This document shows, piece by piece, positions 11,831 through 26,071 of a stretch of DNA of 64,000 bases; position 1 is the first letter of the stretch, and each line of letters opens with the position of its first letter. The stretch is from the NCBI GenBank assembly GCA_051294375.1, contig CM119265.1, positions 28,681,359 to 28,745,358 on the forward strand. The letters run 5' to 3'. The stretch comes from Paraspadella gotoi (taxonomy: Eukaryota; Chaetognatha). The position numbers were made by a program, and so were the translations under genes. The notes below the pieces were generated by a model. That model was not told the origin of the DNA. It saw only the letters and a program-made list of their open reading frames with translations, and did not search any database.

Positions 11831-12202
11831 CATCCCCAGGTTTAGTGCAGGAGTTTTGGTCATTCGGCGAGACGGAATCTTCGCTTTGACGACCAAAAAC
11901 TTCGTTCGTGAAGGAAATTGAGAATTGGGTCCACGACGACGATGACGACGACGACGACGGCAACGACGACGACAACACCAATGACAGAACCAGCTCACCC
12001 GACAGCAATGACCAAGATTTCAACAAAAAACCAAACACCTGTTGTTTACGAAAAACTTTATGCTTTCTTTGTACCGAGAAATACTTACGATTAATTTCCG
12101 GAGAATACAGGGTGGTCTTCAGAATACAGGGTCGTCCTCATGAAAGAACTAATTGATCTTTGCAATTAAAAGTCGCTTGTATCGGTTCACTATTGGGAGG
12201 GA

Positions 12203-12263
12203 CTTATAGTTATACTTATACTTATAGTTATACTTATAGTTATACTTATACTTATAGTTATGC
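12203..12263. repeat. TTATAC/TTATAG hexanucleotide minisatellite
   Basis: About ten alternating hexamers TTATAG and TTATAC. The corresponding stretch in block C (about 25107-25160) is scrambled by indels. Confidence 0.9.
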
Positions 12264-12847
12264 TTAGACAATCACTGAGGAAAAAAATGATTTTTAACGC
12301 CGTGAGCGAGCTAATTATATATATAAATTCGAAAATAGAAAATTTATCATATTTATTTTAATAGACATAACATGAGCGTGCAACGCGAAGCATGTAGCAA
12401 GTCGATGGGAGACTATTTCTAAAACATACCAAAAAAAAAAAAAAGAACTATCTCGTAAAAAATAAAATTTAAGAGCGATGGTTTAGTTTACTTAATTATT
12501 TAGGAAATTTCACAATGTCTGTTATTCTGTTTCGGTCATTACAGTTTAGTTCTCTTTTAGACTCCATCTTCAAACTTTCTTTCTTCATCCTTTTGCAGAT
12601 TTTTCGACGAATCTTTGCGGCGAATAACCGCGTCCCTTCGCGACGAAATCGTCGTATCTTCGCGACGAATTCTCACGATTAACTAAATCACTTCTTCGCC
12701 TCAAAACGAGAAAAAAGTGAAAAAAATGTGAATTTTTTTTTTAAATTCGACCGGAATAACTTCGCTTTGTTATTAAAGAAATTATAAGGATTTTATAAAA
12801 AAAAAGTCAACTTTTCGTTTAGTTTGATAAATAATTAATGATAAATA

Positions 12848-13170
12848 AATAATTCGTTCGAACACGGCGTTGCCACTCACGGCCTTGCCACTCAAGACGT
12901 TGCCACTCACGACGTTGCCACTCACGCAAAGCAACGTGAAGGTCGAGAACGCCGAGTCGAATTTTTCCATCGTGACTCCTGGCGGCGAATCCGATCGAGC
13001 GGCGCTTTGACGCCGCCGCGACCGCCGCCGATTCCTTCCCAAATTTGGCCGGCGCCGCAATATCTCGTCCCAGCGCCGCAACGTCTTCCCACGGCACGGC
13101 AAACTCGGCTCACGGGACCGCACCTTCTTGTCTCGGCGCGGAAATCTCGGAGCAGCAATCCCAATGCTGC
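12848..13170 (+). promoter_or_regulatory. SMAD6: CpG-rich 5' region of the inhibitory SMAD gene
   Basis: A sharp rise in G+C and CpG precedes the initiator ATG at 13171. It includes four tandem 15-bp units of GTTGCCACTCACGAC type at about 12867-12926, GCCGCC-rich stretches, and the palindrome GGCGCC at 13051-13056. Vertebrate Smad6 is known to be induced by BMP through GC-rich SMAD sites, so a feedback element is plausible here. That is inference; the sequence shows only the composition and motifs. No TATA box was seen. Confidence 0.45.
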
Positions 13171-13239
13171 ATGTTCCGATCTAAGAGATCAGGGCTTGTC
13201 AAGAGAATTTGGAAGAAGAGGATAGTAGATTCACTTAAG
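13171..13239 (+). CDS. SMAD6: inhibitory SMAD initiator exon (copy B, intact frame)
   Basis: ATG opens 23 codons beginning MFRSKRSGLVKRIWKKRIV and ending DSLK at the edge of a gap. Inhibitory SMADs of vertebrates start with almost the same peptide (MFRSKRSGLVRRLW in SMAD6, MFRTKRSALVRRLW in SMAD7), and receptor SMADs do not, so the start and family are secure. The frame upstream is open but has no ATG before this one. In copy C the same exon is followed by a GTGAGA donor, giving a phase-0 intron. The protein antagonises BMP/TGF-beta signalling by binding receptors and SMAD4. The MH1 part of the gene is at 28834-29890. Confidence 0.85.
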
Positions 13240-13264
13240 NNNNNNNNNNNNNNNNNNNNNNNNN
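13240..13264. other. 25-N gap between duplicate blocks
   Basis: Exactly 25 N, interrupting the SMAD exon 1 donor. The next base restarts the block already seen at 368. Confidence 0.95.
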
Positions 13265-14266
13265 AAGAGAGAGATAAGTGTCTTTCTTATTGTTTCGAAG
13301 GCAAATAATAAACAAAAATAGAGATGCTCTCTCATAGAAAAGTCCACACAAACCAGCGATCACACAAAAAATAAGATTCCGAGAATATCTGACAAGAGAG
13401 TTTTCTTATTGCTCTGAAGACGAACTAAAAACCGCAGGACAACTTTGAGATCTGAAGATGCCAGTGGACAGAATTCGATAAGAATCTTAATGCGAAATCC
13501 ATCGAAATCAGGGCACCAATCAGAATCAGCTGGTACAGTGCCTCGGAATTCTGATAGCTTAGGTATAAACAAAAGAAAGCCTATAAGATGTCGTGTCGAT
13601 CGTAGAACGGTGGCATTTTCGATGTCAGTAATAAAGAGCAAAAGAGCACGGCGAAAAAGTAGAGAAGCTGGATTTCCTCGAATATAAAGATAGTTTTTCT
13701 GTAACAAAAAGTAAATCGACGTCTGAAATGTTTGTTTTGATTGATTAATCGACTGAATGAAATAATTATTGCTTAATTAATTGACTAATTGATTAATTAA
13801 ACCGGATTAATTATTTGAATTATTAATATAGTCTTCATTTACCCTTTAAAATAAAAAGAAAAAGATAGCAATAATCAATTAGTGGAAACAGGTTCTTTCT
13901 TTTTTCCATTTAAACTCATGTTCCACTCAAACGATTCTCGAAACTTGATTTCCAGTTAATTTCAGCATACTGTTCTACCCAAATGACAAAATTTAAAGTC
14001 AATCGCTCCCATCCACTCATGATTAAATGTGGTGTTAAAATAGTGAATTTTTTTTTTTTTTTCAAATTTAAACTCATTTCCAGTCTCGTGACGATTCATC
14101 GAAACTTCATATCCAGCTCGATAACACTATCCCTACTAAGGGCGTAGTAAAATTTCTTAAATTTAACTTTAATTAAAATTCAAAAGTGAGGAACGAACAA
14201 CATTATATTAAGTAAAACATGTTATGTAATAAAAAAATTTTATAATAAATTTTACAATTACGCATA

Positions 14267-14635
14267 GGCCTATATTTATACTCAGTATAAACAAATAAAT
14301 GTTAAAATTTCAAAACCAGTTTTTCTATAGAATTTGTTGCAATTTGGATTCCATAAAAAGTTGATAAAAGAAATATACTGCTTTTTGAAAAATTCCTTCA
14401 TTAAGTGGGTTAAAAATGAAAAAGCAATAATTTTAGCTGAAGATTAAACTTTTTATATATTAAATATAGTTTTTTTTAATTTTTCAACGCAATTGAACTG
14501 AAAGAATTTTTAAAAATGATTTATATTTTCTCTTATCCACTTTTGAACGAGGAATTCAAATTGTAATAAAAATTAAGAAGCTATTTTGTAAATTTTTCGA
14601 TTTATAAGGATAGTACTAAATATTAAATATAGCCT
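14267..14635. mobile_element. fold-back MITE-like element F (duplicate)
   Basis: Duplicate of the element at 1370-1738 within block C, with the same outer and inner inverted repeats. Confidence 0.6.
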
Positions 14636-16277
14636 ACTGCAAAGAATTAAAAAACATAAACAATTAATTTTTTTACAATTAATGTTCACTGATGGTATGT
14701 TGTTCATCATTGAGCTTTTAGAAATTTTCGTACTGTAACTTTCACTACGTTATCCCTACACACACACAAAAATTTCATTTCTTATCGCTCTTCCAATCAC
14801 GAGTAATTGGTGTTTTTTTGCTAAGGGTGGGACGGACAGACGGACAGACGACGGATATATATATATACATATTAGTCGTGAACAGGTTTGAAAACCTAGA
14901 AGTTTCTCTCAAATAAAATAATGGTGAAAGTGACTGTTAGAGAATATGAAAATAAAAATAATTTTAAAAAAATATCTTATTATAAGCGCATGAAAGCCTT
15001 TAAAGATGATTTTATTACTATATAAAGTTAAATTTTTTTTTGAATTTTCAATTTTTTTTTATAGACTCTGATAGAGCTTTAAAAGTAGATAAAGGTTATT
15101 ATACAAATTTTATAATTTTTTTGGTTTTATTGATAAATAAAGTTTTTAAAAAAACATAAAATTCAGCCAATATGAGATGATGATGATGATTTTTAACGTT
15201 TTTTTTGTTTTTTAAACTAATTTCTTGTCAAAATTTTAAAAAATTGTTGTACTAACGTTTCAATTTAATTTTTTAGCTCTATTAGAATCCGTTCTTAAAA
15301 TATAATTTGGTTTAAAAAAAATTTTTTATTTGTTATATATTAATAAATATTTAATAAGCTTCAGTGCAACAACCCATGAACTAATTCAAAAAGTTGCATT
15401 GAAAATCGATTTAGTAAGAGAAGGAAAAAAACAAATTTTGAAGAATTAGAAGTTATAAAAAGTGTTAATTTTGGCCCGCTATAGCTATAGAAAGTATAAC
15501 CATAGGTTTATATATACATACATAGTAAAAGTATATCATAGGCTAAAATTTCAAAATGGCAATTTATTTTATTTTTCGAACGTATTTGGATTTATTGAAA
15601 ATAGTGATATAAGAAAGTATAATTCTTTTCTGAAAACTTATATTATTAAGTTGGTCAAAATGGGGTAACAAATTATATTTAAAAATGCAATTTTTTTATT
15701 TACAGCTTAAAAATAATTTTTTTTTTGGGTAATTTTAAACCTACTTAATAACATATTTTTGAATAATTATGTATAATTTCTTTCAACAACTTTTCATGAA
15801 TGAATCTGAATCTGTTTCTTAGAATTAAAAAAGAAGATATTTTGAAAATTTTGACATTATATAGGGGTAGTACTAGTCAGATTCGAAAACGAAAGTTTTA
15901 GTATTTTTACGAAACGATTTTATTTTTCGTTTTAATTATTCGTTTTCGAATCTGCTATCTTATTGAACAAGTCGAAAAAGAGAGAAAAATTACACAAGGG
16001 GTAGTACTGTATATAATAAGCTGACTGGGCTTCAGTAAACGTAAAGAAAACAAATAACTACAGATTAGTATTCCATAATATAAAAGTTTTAAATATACTG
16101 CTAGAATTTTGATTCAAACTTTAACTTCAGCACCCTACTAAATAATATCATCGATTCTTGACTGCTTGTATCAGACGATCTGATTATTGATCGGAATTGA
16201 TTTGATTGAACTAGAAATGGATTTTATGACCCAATATATGCTGTATAGCGAGCTATTTTCCAATCTCCATTCCTTAC

Positions 16278-16372
16278 CTTGACGCTTTTGCCATCTCGTC
16301 CCAGATGGGGCGCAAGTTCCTGGCAATGAACCTTACCATGGCGCGGTAGAAGCTTGACGAATGGGTGAAAGC
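16278..16372 (-). CDS. candidate internal exon (duplicate of 3381-3475)
   Basis: Identical to the minus-strand segment at 3381-3475, including the GTAAGG donor. If the tandem block is an assembly artefact this is the same locus counted twice. Function not recognised. Confidence 0.33.
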
Positions 16373-16436
16373 CTTGACCGATCGTTGAGTGAAGTTGGCG
16401 AAAGAGAGAGAAGAGAGAGAGAGGGAGAGAGAGAGG

Positions 16437-16490
<54 letters not shown>

Positions 16491-17336
16491 GCGTGTCCGT
16501 CACAGGTTTCCACCCTCGATACGTAAAAGAGAACTACCATTCTCACCTCGTGTCCGTTCGCGAGTGAAACAACAAAAATGAAAATAAATATTTTTTGAAT
16601 TTTTCTTTCCTCATTCTATAGCAAAGTACTTGACGTATTATATTTTAATTTCACGAGATTAATTTGATATTTACTTATGTGAAACAATTTTCTTTAATGG
16701 TCATCAATTTCATTTTCACAGTAAAAAACTTAATATTTTAAAAGAAGAAAATCATTTAAATTTACTACTTCATTAATTAACTAAAATTATTAAAATTCAT
16801 TACACCCTTAAATTAAAGAATTATCTGGGAATCCTAATGATTAAAGTACATTATTTCAAACAGTAAAGAACATGCTCAGGACTAGCAATTTTTTTTTTCA
16901 AATTGACGAATTGTATAAATAAAACTTAAGATTTACAAATTAAAAAAAAATCATTATCAGAAGTTACATAACACTTACGATAATTCAGATATCGCCATTG
17001 ATTAGACATTAATAGGGATTTCTTATGATGTATTTTTTTTTTTTTAAAAATCAAATCAAGAACAACGCCTGAAGATGGTCCTTTTCGCCAATTTTAACTG
17101 TGTTGATAAAAAAAAAAATTAAACATAGAATCAGTAATGAAGTTGTAGCTGAAATGGGTGCGTTGAAAATAGACAAAACTGTTTCACTGATTTTCAATCA
17201 AATGTATATTTTAAATAAAATATGATGAAAACAATTTTACCGATTAAGTAAAAGGTAACGTCTTCTTCATTGTCTTTGGTGAGTATATATTTGTGGAAAC
17301 ACGTTTATGATCCTATTATCAGATCGGATACATTTT

Positions 17337-17587
17337 GAGAGGCCATATGTGTGGATAAGGCGCTAAGTGGGCAGAAGGATGACTATCCATGAACTTCTAT
17401 AACCCCCTCTACAGACATGGAACGGGTTCTTTGGCCTTGGAACCAGGTTGAAGGGTTTGCCACGTTGACCCCCAAAAGCGGCTTGGGCGTCCTTACTCTT
17501 ACCGCAGGCAGGTACCGGGTTGGGATTGAACCCGGTACCGTATGGTGCATGAGTTACATGGCTTTACTCAATGAGCCACCGGGTCAA
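17337..17587 (-). mobile_element. tRNA-derived SINE (duplicate)
   Basis: Same A box, B box and tail as at 4440-4690, offset by 12,897 bases. Confidence 0.8.
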
Positions 17588-20500
17588 ACTGAAAGAGTCA
17601 TGCTTTATAGGCGGGGGTGAACCTAGGCAATGCCCGACTACATATGTATTTTTTTCATTTGTAAACCATGTCTGGAATGTTTTACCCTTGGATCCAATAT
17701 TTATCCATTGATCTCGGTCCAGGAAAGTTGTCGTAATAACTTACTTGTGGGACAAAATGTTATTCCGTAATTGTGCAATATCTAGTTCTCTCTTTTTGAA
17801 ATTAAAAAAAAAACACAACGCAGTTGAATTTGTAATTAAAACTATTTTTTCATTTCGCGGATATTTTAATATGTTGTCCGATTTTGGTTCCGCGTACAAA
17901 CGTTGCATTAAGGAAAAAACGACTCTTTCCACTTTGTAAGATTTACTTTACAATGTTGATTAACTTTGTACCAATAACACAAATTAGGCCGAACGAAAGG
18001 ATTGGTTAAAAACATCTACCACCCATTTCTAATGATAAAATGTACAATTTTTTTTTGTTTTTTGGGGGGGGGGCCCCCAAATTTTTAGCCAAAAAAATTA
18101 TGTCCATTTTTGTTCCATTTTTACTTACGACTTCTGATTTGAATGCCAAGGAAAGGTTGAGAAAAAATTTTTTACTTTGGAAATCCGTTCTCTTTCTTAA
18201 TCTTCTTTACTGTGGGTAAATTATAGCTTAAATCATTCTATAGTTTGCCTATAATAATTTTAAGTTAACAAGTCAAAAGTTGGAGTTTCAGTCTTTATCA
18301 TACATTTGTTTAAAACAATAAGATAAATCAATTGGTTGAAATTAACAGAAATGTAGTCCTATGAATCCAGCTTTTAACACTATAAAATTATCAAAAAACT
18401 TTTCTGGTTAAAGCCAACAAATAATTTTTAAAGACGTCCTTTTAATGTGACTTTTTGTGACTTGCATTTTTTTGATAAGAGAATATTTTTCAACTCATTT
18501 ATTAGTTTTAAAAGATGAGGTACATACTGACCTGATAATCAAAAAACCGGCATCCTTTAAATCCACTGGAAAGCATCAGGACTTGTTTTTTCTCAAAATC
18601 GACAGATTTTGCGGAAAAATTTTTCCGCAAATAATCTGTCGGATTTACTAGAATTTGCTAGAGGCAAACCAAATTGAAGAAAAAATCATGCCTACCATTC
18701 ATGTTTTCCTTCTTATAATGCTTTTAAAAGAATTTCTCTTATTTGCTCAATGTAAATGTAGTGAGAGTGAAGACGAAAGGGAAATATAAAAGAGAAGGGG
18801 AGAGAATGAAAGAGAGGGTAAAAGGCAAATGGGGAAAAAATAGTGAAACAATTGTAAGGTAAGAAACGAGGGGAAAATGAAAGAAAAGAGGGGGAAAAAA
18901 GGGAAAGAATGAAAATGAGACAAAATGTGAGGAAGTGCATGAGTGACCCGAAAAGGTAGGGGCCATAAAAAATGGTTAAGTGACAGCGTGAGAAGTAAGG
19001 AGGAAAGAGGAAGAGAAAATATAAAGTAAGAGAGAAAGAGGTGAAGAAAATTATGCAGGGAAAAGCGTATGAAACGAAAAAAAATTGTATAGATAAATGT
19101 GGCGTCTTACCTAAAATGCTTTTGTGTCAGTAAAAACATGAGGATTCTTATAAGGAATCGATCTTTAAAAATCATTGTAGCCATAAAAATTCAGCAGTAC
19201 TTTTCTAAAATTAAGCAGTTTGATGGAGATTAGATTACAAAGCATGAAAGAAAATCATGTTACCGTATTTTTAACTCAATAGAAATTTACATGGGAAGTT
19301 TAAGTGATAAGAAGGGATAACTTTGAGACTAACCGGTTTTTTAAATGAAAGAAAGCTTCGTACTAACCAATGGAACTATAGAAAATATTGGTAATTATTG
19401 AAGTTCAGAAATTTCGTTGTCCTAAAAGACATCCGATTGTATGCGAAACCTTAATATTAAAAGTTTAAAATTCATTAACCAAAATCCAGTTTTTATTGGC
19501 TAAGAAGTGGTTATTCCAACTAAATTTAGATTCCAAATGGAATTCCAATATCTGATTAAGTGCATCTTTTGTTATTTTTTCGTTTTTTTTTTCATACTAG
19601 AGAGAGCGGCCACGAGACAACTCTTCAATAAAAAGCTCTTCGGAAAAGAAACAAAAGATCAGCAATCAAATAAAATTATAAATTTATTGACTTCATCAAG
19701 GGCGCCTTGCTTCACTTATAAATTGATATTAGACATAGATAAATAATATAAAATTACAATAATTAAAATAAATAATATAGAACTTAACGATTGGCAATCC
19801 CAATTTGTTTTTAAAACTCCCTCGACGATCATCTGCAAAATCTATGTGAAAGCATTTTTTCTGAGTTTTAATTTTGCTTAATTTCAATTATAATTTTATT
19901 TATGAATCAAAAGTCGGTCTACTGACATAAAGTGATATCTTTAAGAATCAAATTCGTCTGTTAATGAATTTTTTTCTCATATTTTTTAAATCACTCTTTT
20001 TTAATTGAAACGTTTCAAGAACGCTCAGAGGGCATCTATGATGACATCAGCATATAAGAAAACAGTTGTTTTTTTGCCCAAAAAATTTTTTTTTTCTGAA
20101 ATAAAAGAGAGACAATTTGACAGTTAGAACGATAAAAGATTAAACAATTTGAAACAATAATGAATTAAAAACATAATGTTTTTGGCCCAAAAGAGAAGGT
20201 ATCTCAGGAAAATTGAGGCCATTTGGATCACTGTGCCTCGTCACAAAAAAACTTTATACTATAAAATAAAGCAGAAAATATCGCCAACAAAAGGACAACA
20301 ACAAACAACAACACAACAACAACAACAACACAGGAACGAACAACAACACAACAACAACAACAACAACGAACAACAACACAACAACCACCAGTTTTTCACC
20401 CAATCTTCAACGATTTTTTCGTCTTCACTTCCTTCGTATTTTATTCGGCATCCCAGCGACGTAGGAGCAACAGTGTATGACTGGCCTCGTCTTTCTCTCT

Positions 20501-21031
20501 CTCTCTCTCCATTTCTCTCTCTCTCTCTCTTCTCTCCCTCTCTCTCTCTCTCGTCTCTCTCTGCTCTCTCTCTTTCTCTCTCCTCTCTCTCTTCTCTCTC
20601 CTCTTCTTCACTCCCCGGTCTCTTGGCGTAACAATTCCTTCCGCTTCCTTCTTCCTCCAGCGGGAAAATCCGCTTCATTCTCTCCTCTCCTCCTTCCTGC
20701 CTCCTCCTCCTCTATCTTCTTCTTTCTCCTCCTCCTCGCTCTCTCTTTTTTTTTTTTTTGCATCGGGCTCTCTCTCTCTCTTCTCTCTCTCTGTCTATCA
20801 GTGTTTTGAACCACAGTCTGTAAAACTCGCTTATTTTTATCCGGTTTTCTTTTTTTTTTGCCTACTCTCTCCTCTCTCTCTCTCTCTCTCTCCCTCTCCT
20901 CTTCTCCTCTCTACTCTCTCTCTCTCTCTCTCCTTCTCCGCCAACTCTAGAATTTTTAGGTTGGTTCGAGTTTTTTTTTTTTTTTCAGAACTGCCGTGAT
21001 TATACTCTTCTGTTTTGAGGGAAATGGTACA

Positions 21032-21064
<33 letters not shown>

Positions 21065-21960
21065 CTCTCTCTACTCTCTCTCTCTCTCTCTTCTCGCTTT
21101 CGGTTTTTTTTCACTTGGATCAGAACACAATTAAATGAAATCATCTCTTCTCTAAAAAAGAGAGGAGGAAGGCACCGCCTCTTCGTGCAAGGCATAATCA
21201 ATCCATTTACAAAACAAAACAGACACATGACCTCGGAAAAGAAAAAAAGAAAAGAAAGAAAGAAGTTTGAATTCATTTTTTTTTCCTTTTCGGGTATAAC
21301 TGATCTCGTTCGTTTTTTTTTTTTTGAAGAAACAAACAATTCTTACTTCATTCGACACGATCCTTTCAATTCGTTCATCAAAAAAGAGAAACAAAAAGAA
21401 ACCACACTTCGCTCTTAAGACAAGAAGTATCTTTTATTTAAAACGAACCAAAAAAAACATTAAAGCCAAAAAAGCGAAACAATCCATTGCGTCTTTAAAA
21501 AAGCTCAACTTTTACGGGCGACGTGTGAACATGACATGACATTACATGACATGACCCTCGTGACCCTTTTAAATATCCCTCCATACTTTTCAAGATAAAT
21601 GATGTTTTTTCTCCAAAACTGTGATACATAACGAATAGTCAACCAATCCATCCCCCCTATAAGAGCTTAAGTAGGGGTGGATGACGAAACTATCAGCAGG
21701 GCCCTTCGCTTATCGATCCAGAACGACGATCCACGTGGAACTTACAAAACAAGGATCCAATACACGCGATTCAATTCTACCTAATATAGATATTTATTTT
21801 GTACAAACATATTAAAACTATAAGATTGAACTCTCATAACTCAAAAACACGATATGAAACAGAAAGACGAAAAAAGAAAATTGAAGAAGAAAAAGTTTTG
21901 ACGAAAGAAAAGATATTTTGTTTCACTTCCTGTAGAAGAGAGATAGGGAAGAGAGAGAGA

Positions 21961-22004
<44 letters not shown>

Positions 22005-22112
22005 CAGAGAGAAGTTGAAAAGACCGGATGCATCAAACCGGGACGTTGTTTTTAGCGTAAACGAATTTTGTAACAAATCATAAAAGAAAGAAATCGATTG
22101 GAATCAATAATC

Positions 22113-22175
<63 letters not shown>

Positions 22176-22285
22176 AGGAGGAGAGAGAGAGAGAAAGTTT
22201 GGGCGCAGGAAACTTTAGGAAACGAATTATAATTAAACACGGAAATGTTTTTGTCAGTACGAAGTTCCCGTTTCTTCTTCCTCTC

Positions 22286-22342
<57 letters not shown>

Positions 22343-22551
22343 CTCTCTCTCGCTTTAAGGTAGCCTTCTTGGACGCGGAAAAATATTTCAGCCTCGAAGA
22401 GAGTCGGTCCAAAATCTTTTTAATTTTATCTCCATTCCATTTCAAAATCGTCCACGCGAGGCGGAGTCACCAAAAAAGTAGTGCTCTCTTCACCGAAAAC
22501 GACCGCATTTCTATCTGGTTCTCTTATTATAAATATGAATTTCAACTTTTA

Positions 22552-22912
22552 CTAATACCTTACCTAATCCTCAACCTTAATGCTTAATCCTATACCTAGT
22601 CTTTAACGCCTTAAACGTATAATCAGCTATCACTAAACACCGTCATATCCTTAATCAATAATTCATAATCGCTTAATCCCTAACTCTAATTAATAACCTA
22701 CTGCCTAAAACCTACTCCTTAACCCTAACTTTAACTTAACCATAACCTAACCTTAACCTAACAATAACCTAAACTTAACTCGCATAACCCAATCTTCAGC
22801 TAATCTTAAGCTAATCTTAACACAATCTTAAGCTAATCTTAACCTAATCTTAACCTAATCTAACCTAATCTTAAACCTAATTGAACTATCTTAACCTAAA
22901 GCTTAAACCTAC
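22552..22912. repeat. degenerate CCTAA array (duplicate)
   Basis: Copy C equivalent of 9655-10015, identical at the points compared. Confidence 0.75.
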
Positions 22913-23288
22913 CGTAACGCTAAAGGAAATATTTTAAATTCGTTAATATTAAAAATATAAATTTGTTTTTAAAATTTAAGAAAATCAAACGTAAAATTTA
23001 ATTCATAACCATTACAAGACTAAATTTGATTTGGAGATTTTTAGCCAAAAGTTAATATATTTTCACCTATTGTAGATATAATCCAATATAATATATGAAA
23101 TATCATTATAAATAGTAATCTGATTGACTTTTCGAAGGGATATTAGTAGAGTAATAATTTTTATTTTTCTTATTTAAGGATCAACTTTCCTCAAAATCAC
23201 CGAAATAATTGGACTAAATATCGGTGATATGCAATTTCACGATTTCACTAACAAAATGTTTTATTGATTGAAAACCAGTTTTTCTTCT

Positions 23289-23328
<40 letters not shown>

Positions 23329-23395
23329 ATCTTTCTCCTCTCTCTCTCTTCTCCTCTCTCTCTCTCTCTCCTCCTCTTTCCTCTCTCTTCTTTCT

Positions 23396-23435
<40 letters not shown>

Positions 23436-23665
23436 AGTCACCGTCGTTCAATACTTTTTTTGTTATTCAACTCCGTGAGATTTTTTATGTTTTAGTTTAA
23501 TTTATTATTATTGTTTATTTTTATTTCTCCGTCTCTCTCTCTTACTCTCTCTCCTCTCTCTCTCTCTTCTCTCTCCTCTCTCTCTCTCTCTCCTCCTCCA
23601 CTCGTTTTTCGTCGTTTAGGATTGAAAATTGACGCGTTTTACTTTTCCGCTTTTTTCGAGGGGAG

Positions 23666-23726
<61 letters not shown>

Positions 23727-24670
23727 AGGAGAGAGAGATCAACCCTTCGGCTCTTTTATTTTGTTTTCGTTCTCGAAAGAGGGAGGAGGCAGGAGGAGGA
23801 GGAGGAGGAGAAAGAAAAAAGAAGAGAATTCTTGCATTCATTCAAACAATAAAAGAAAAAGAAAAAAACGAAGTTTGAAACTTTTTGATTATTCGTTTCT
23901 CTTTCCAAGGTTCGTTCCTTGTTCCACACGAATCTCTTAACTTTTCCACCACAACTCTTTTAACTGTTACCGCAAAAACTCTCTTAACTTCCTCACAAAC
24001 TCTCTTAACTTTCCCACCACAAACTCTTTTAACTTCCGCCAAAAACTAATCTTAAGATTTCCAACCCACAAACTCTTGTTAAACTTTTCACGCACAAAAC
24101 TCTTTAACTTTCCATCCACAATCTTTTAACTTTCCACCAGCAACATTCTATTAACTTTCCACCACAAACTTTTTTACTTTCCGCGCAAAAACTCTCTCAA
24201 ACTTCCACACAAACCTTTTAAACTTCCCCAACCACAAACTCTTCTTTTTATTTCAAAATTGTTTAATACTTATCTCTACCGCAGAAACTGTCCATATTAA
24301 TTTTTGTACTCTTCTCTCTCTCCTCTTCTCTCTTCTTCTCTCTCTCTCTTCTCTCTCTCATCTCTCTCTCTCTTATCAAATCACCTCGGCGTCCCCTAAA
24401 GAATTACGCCCAAATTTAATCACAATTACTTCCAATTTTATATAAAAAAGTCTAATTGCTCGCACATCGTTCGAGATTTCTCTTAATTACTTAATAAAGA
24501 TCTGCCACATTTAATCAACCAATCAGAGAGGAAAACCGCCAAGCTCCAATCCTCCAATAAGAGTCGAGGTCATCCGATTCGCTTCATCAATAAAACGTAA
24601 GAAGATTTTCACCCAAAAATGTGCCAACTCTGTCTCTCTGCTCTTCTCTCTCTCTCTCTCTCTCTCTCAT

Positions 24671-24706
<36 letters not shown>

Positions 24707-25744
24707 TCTCTCTCTCTCTCTCTCGCTCATCCCCAGGTTTAGTGCAGGAGTTTTGGTCATTCGGCGAGACGGAATCTTCGCTTTGACGACCAAAAACTTC
24801 GTTCGTGAAGGAAATTGAGAATTGGGTCCACGACGACGATGACGACGACGACGACGACGACGACGACACGACAACACCAATGACAGACATCCAGCTCACC
24901 CCGAAGCAATGACCAAGGATTGAACAAAAAACCAAACACACTGTTGTTTACCGAAAAACTTTATGCTTTCTTTGTAGCGAGAAATACTTACGATTAAATT
25001 TCGGAGAATACAGGGTGGTCTTCAAGAATACAGGGTCGTCGCTCATGAAAGAACTAATTGATCTTGGAAATTAAAAAGTCGCTTGTATCGTTCACTATTG
25101 GGAGAGGGACTTATAGTTATACTTATACTTATCGTTATAACTTATAGTTAATTCTTATACTGTATAGTATGCTTAGACAATCACTGAGGAAAAAAAATGA
25201 TTTTTACGCCGCTGAGCGAGCAATTATATATGATAAATTCGAAAATAGAGAAAATTTATCATATTTCATTTTTATAGACATACTGAGCGTGCCAAGCGCG
25301 AAAGCATGTAGCAAGGTCGATGGAGATCATTTCTAAAACATACCAAAAATAAGAAAAAAGAACTATCTCGTAAAAAAATAAGAAGTTTAAGGCGGATGGT
25401 TGAAGTTTACTTAAATTATTTAGGAATTTTCACAATGTCTGTTATTCTGTTTCGGTCATTAACAGTTTAGTTCTCTTTTAGACTCCATCTTCAAACTTTC
25501 TTTCTTCATCCTTTTGCAGATTTTTCGACGAATCTTTGCGGCGAATAAAACGCGTCCCTTCGCGCGAAATCGGTCGTATCTTCGCGACGACTTCTCACGA
25601 TTAACGAAAAAAGTGAAAAAGTGTGAAATTTTTTTTAAAATTCGACCGAATTACTTCGCTTTTGTGTATTAAGAATTATAAGGATCTTTACTAAAAAAAA
25701 TTCTAACTTTTCGTTTCATTTGATAAATTTATTAATGATAAATA

Positions 25745-26071
25745 AATAATTCGTTCGAACCAGCGGCGTTGCCACTCACGGCTTCGCCACTCAGCGACGT
25801 TCCACTCACGACGTTGCCGACTCACGGAGGTCGGAAACGCCGAGTCGAATTTTCCATCGTTTTGACTCCTGGCGGCGAAGTCCGATCGTAGCGGCGCTTT
25901 GAACGCCGCCCGCGACCGACGCCGATTCCTTCCCAAATTTGGGCACGCGTGGCGCCGCAATATCTCGTCCCAGCGCGCAACGCTCCTTCCCACGGCACGG
26001 CAAAACTCGCTCACGGGACCGCACCTCTTGTCTTCGGCGCGAAATCTCGGAGCAGCAATCCCAATTGCTGC
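25745..26071 (+). promoter_or_regulatory. SMAD6: CpG-rich SMAD 5' region (noisy copy C)
   Basis: Counterpart of 12848-13170 with many indels. The four 15-bp TTGCCACTCAC units are reduced and irregular here, and GGCGCC-type motifs are partly broken. Confidence 0.4.

Larger units (their letters stand above)
368..13239. repeat. 12.9-kb directly repeated block, copy B
   Basis: This block is repeated at 13265-26142 with a constant offset of 12,897 bases up to about 11,950. Every checkpoint compared is identical, including the lengths of many (GA)n, (CT)n and poly-A/T tracts. From about 11,950 onward the copies differ by frequent one- to few-base indels. It is mostly A/T-rich non-coding sequence with dispersed repeats and microsatellites. 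Its last 400 bp are the CpG-rich 5' region and initiator exon of an inhibitory SMAD. An unmerged assembly overlap is the likely explanation. Confidence 0.9.
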
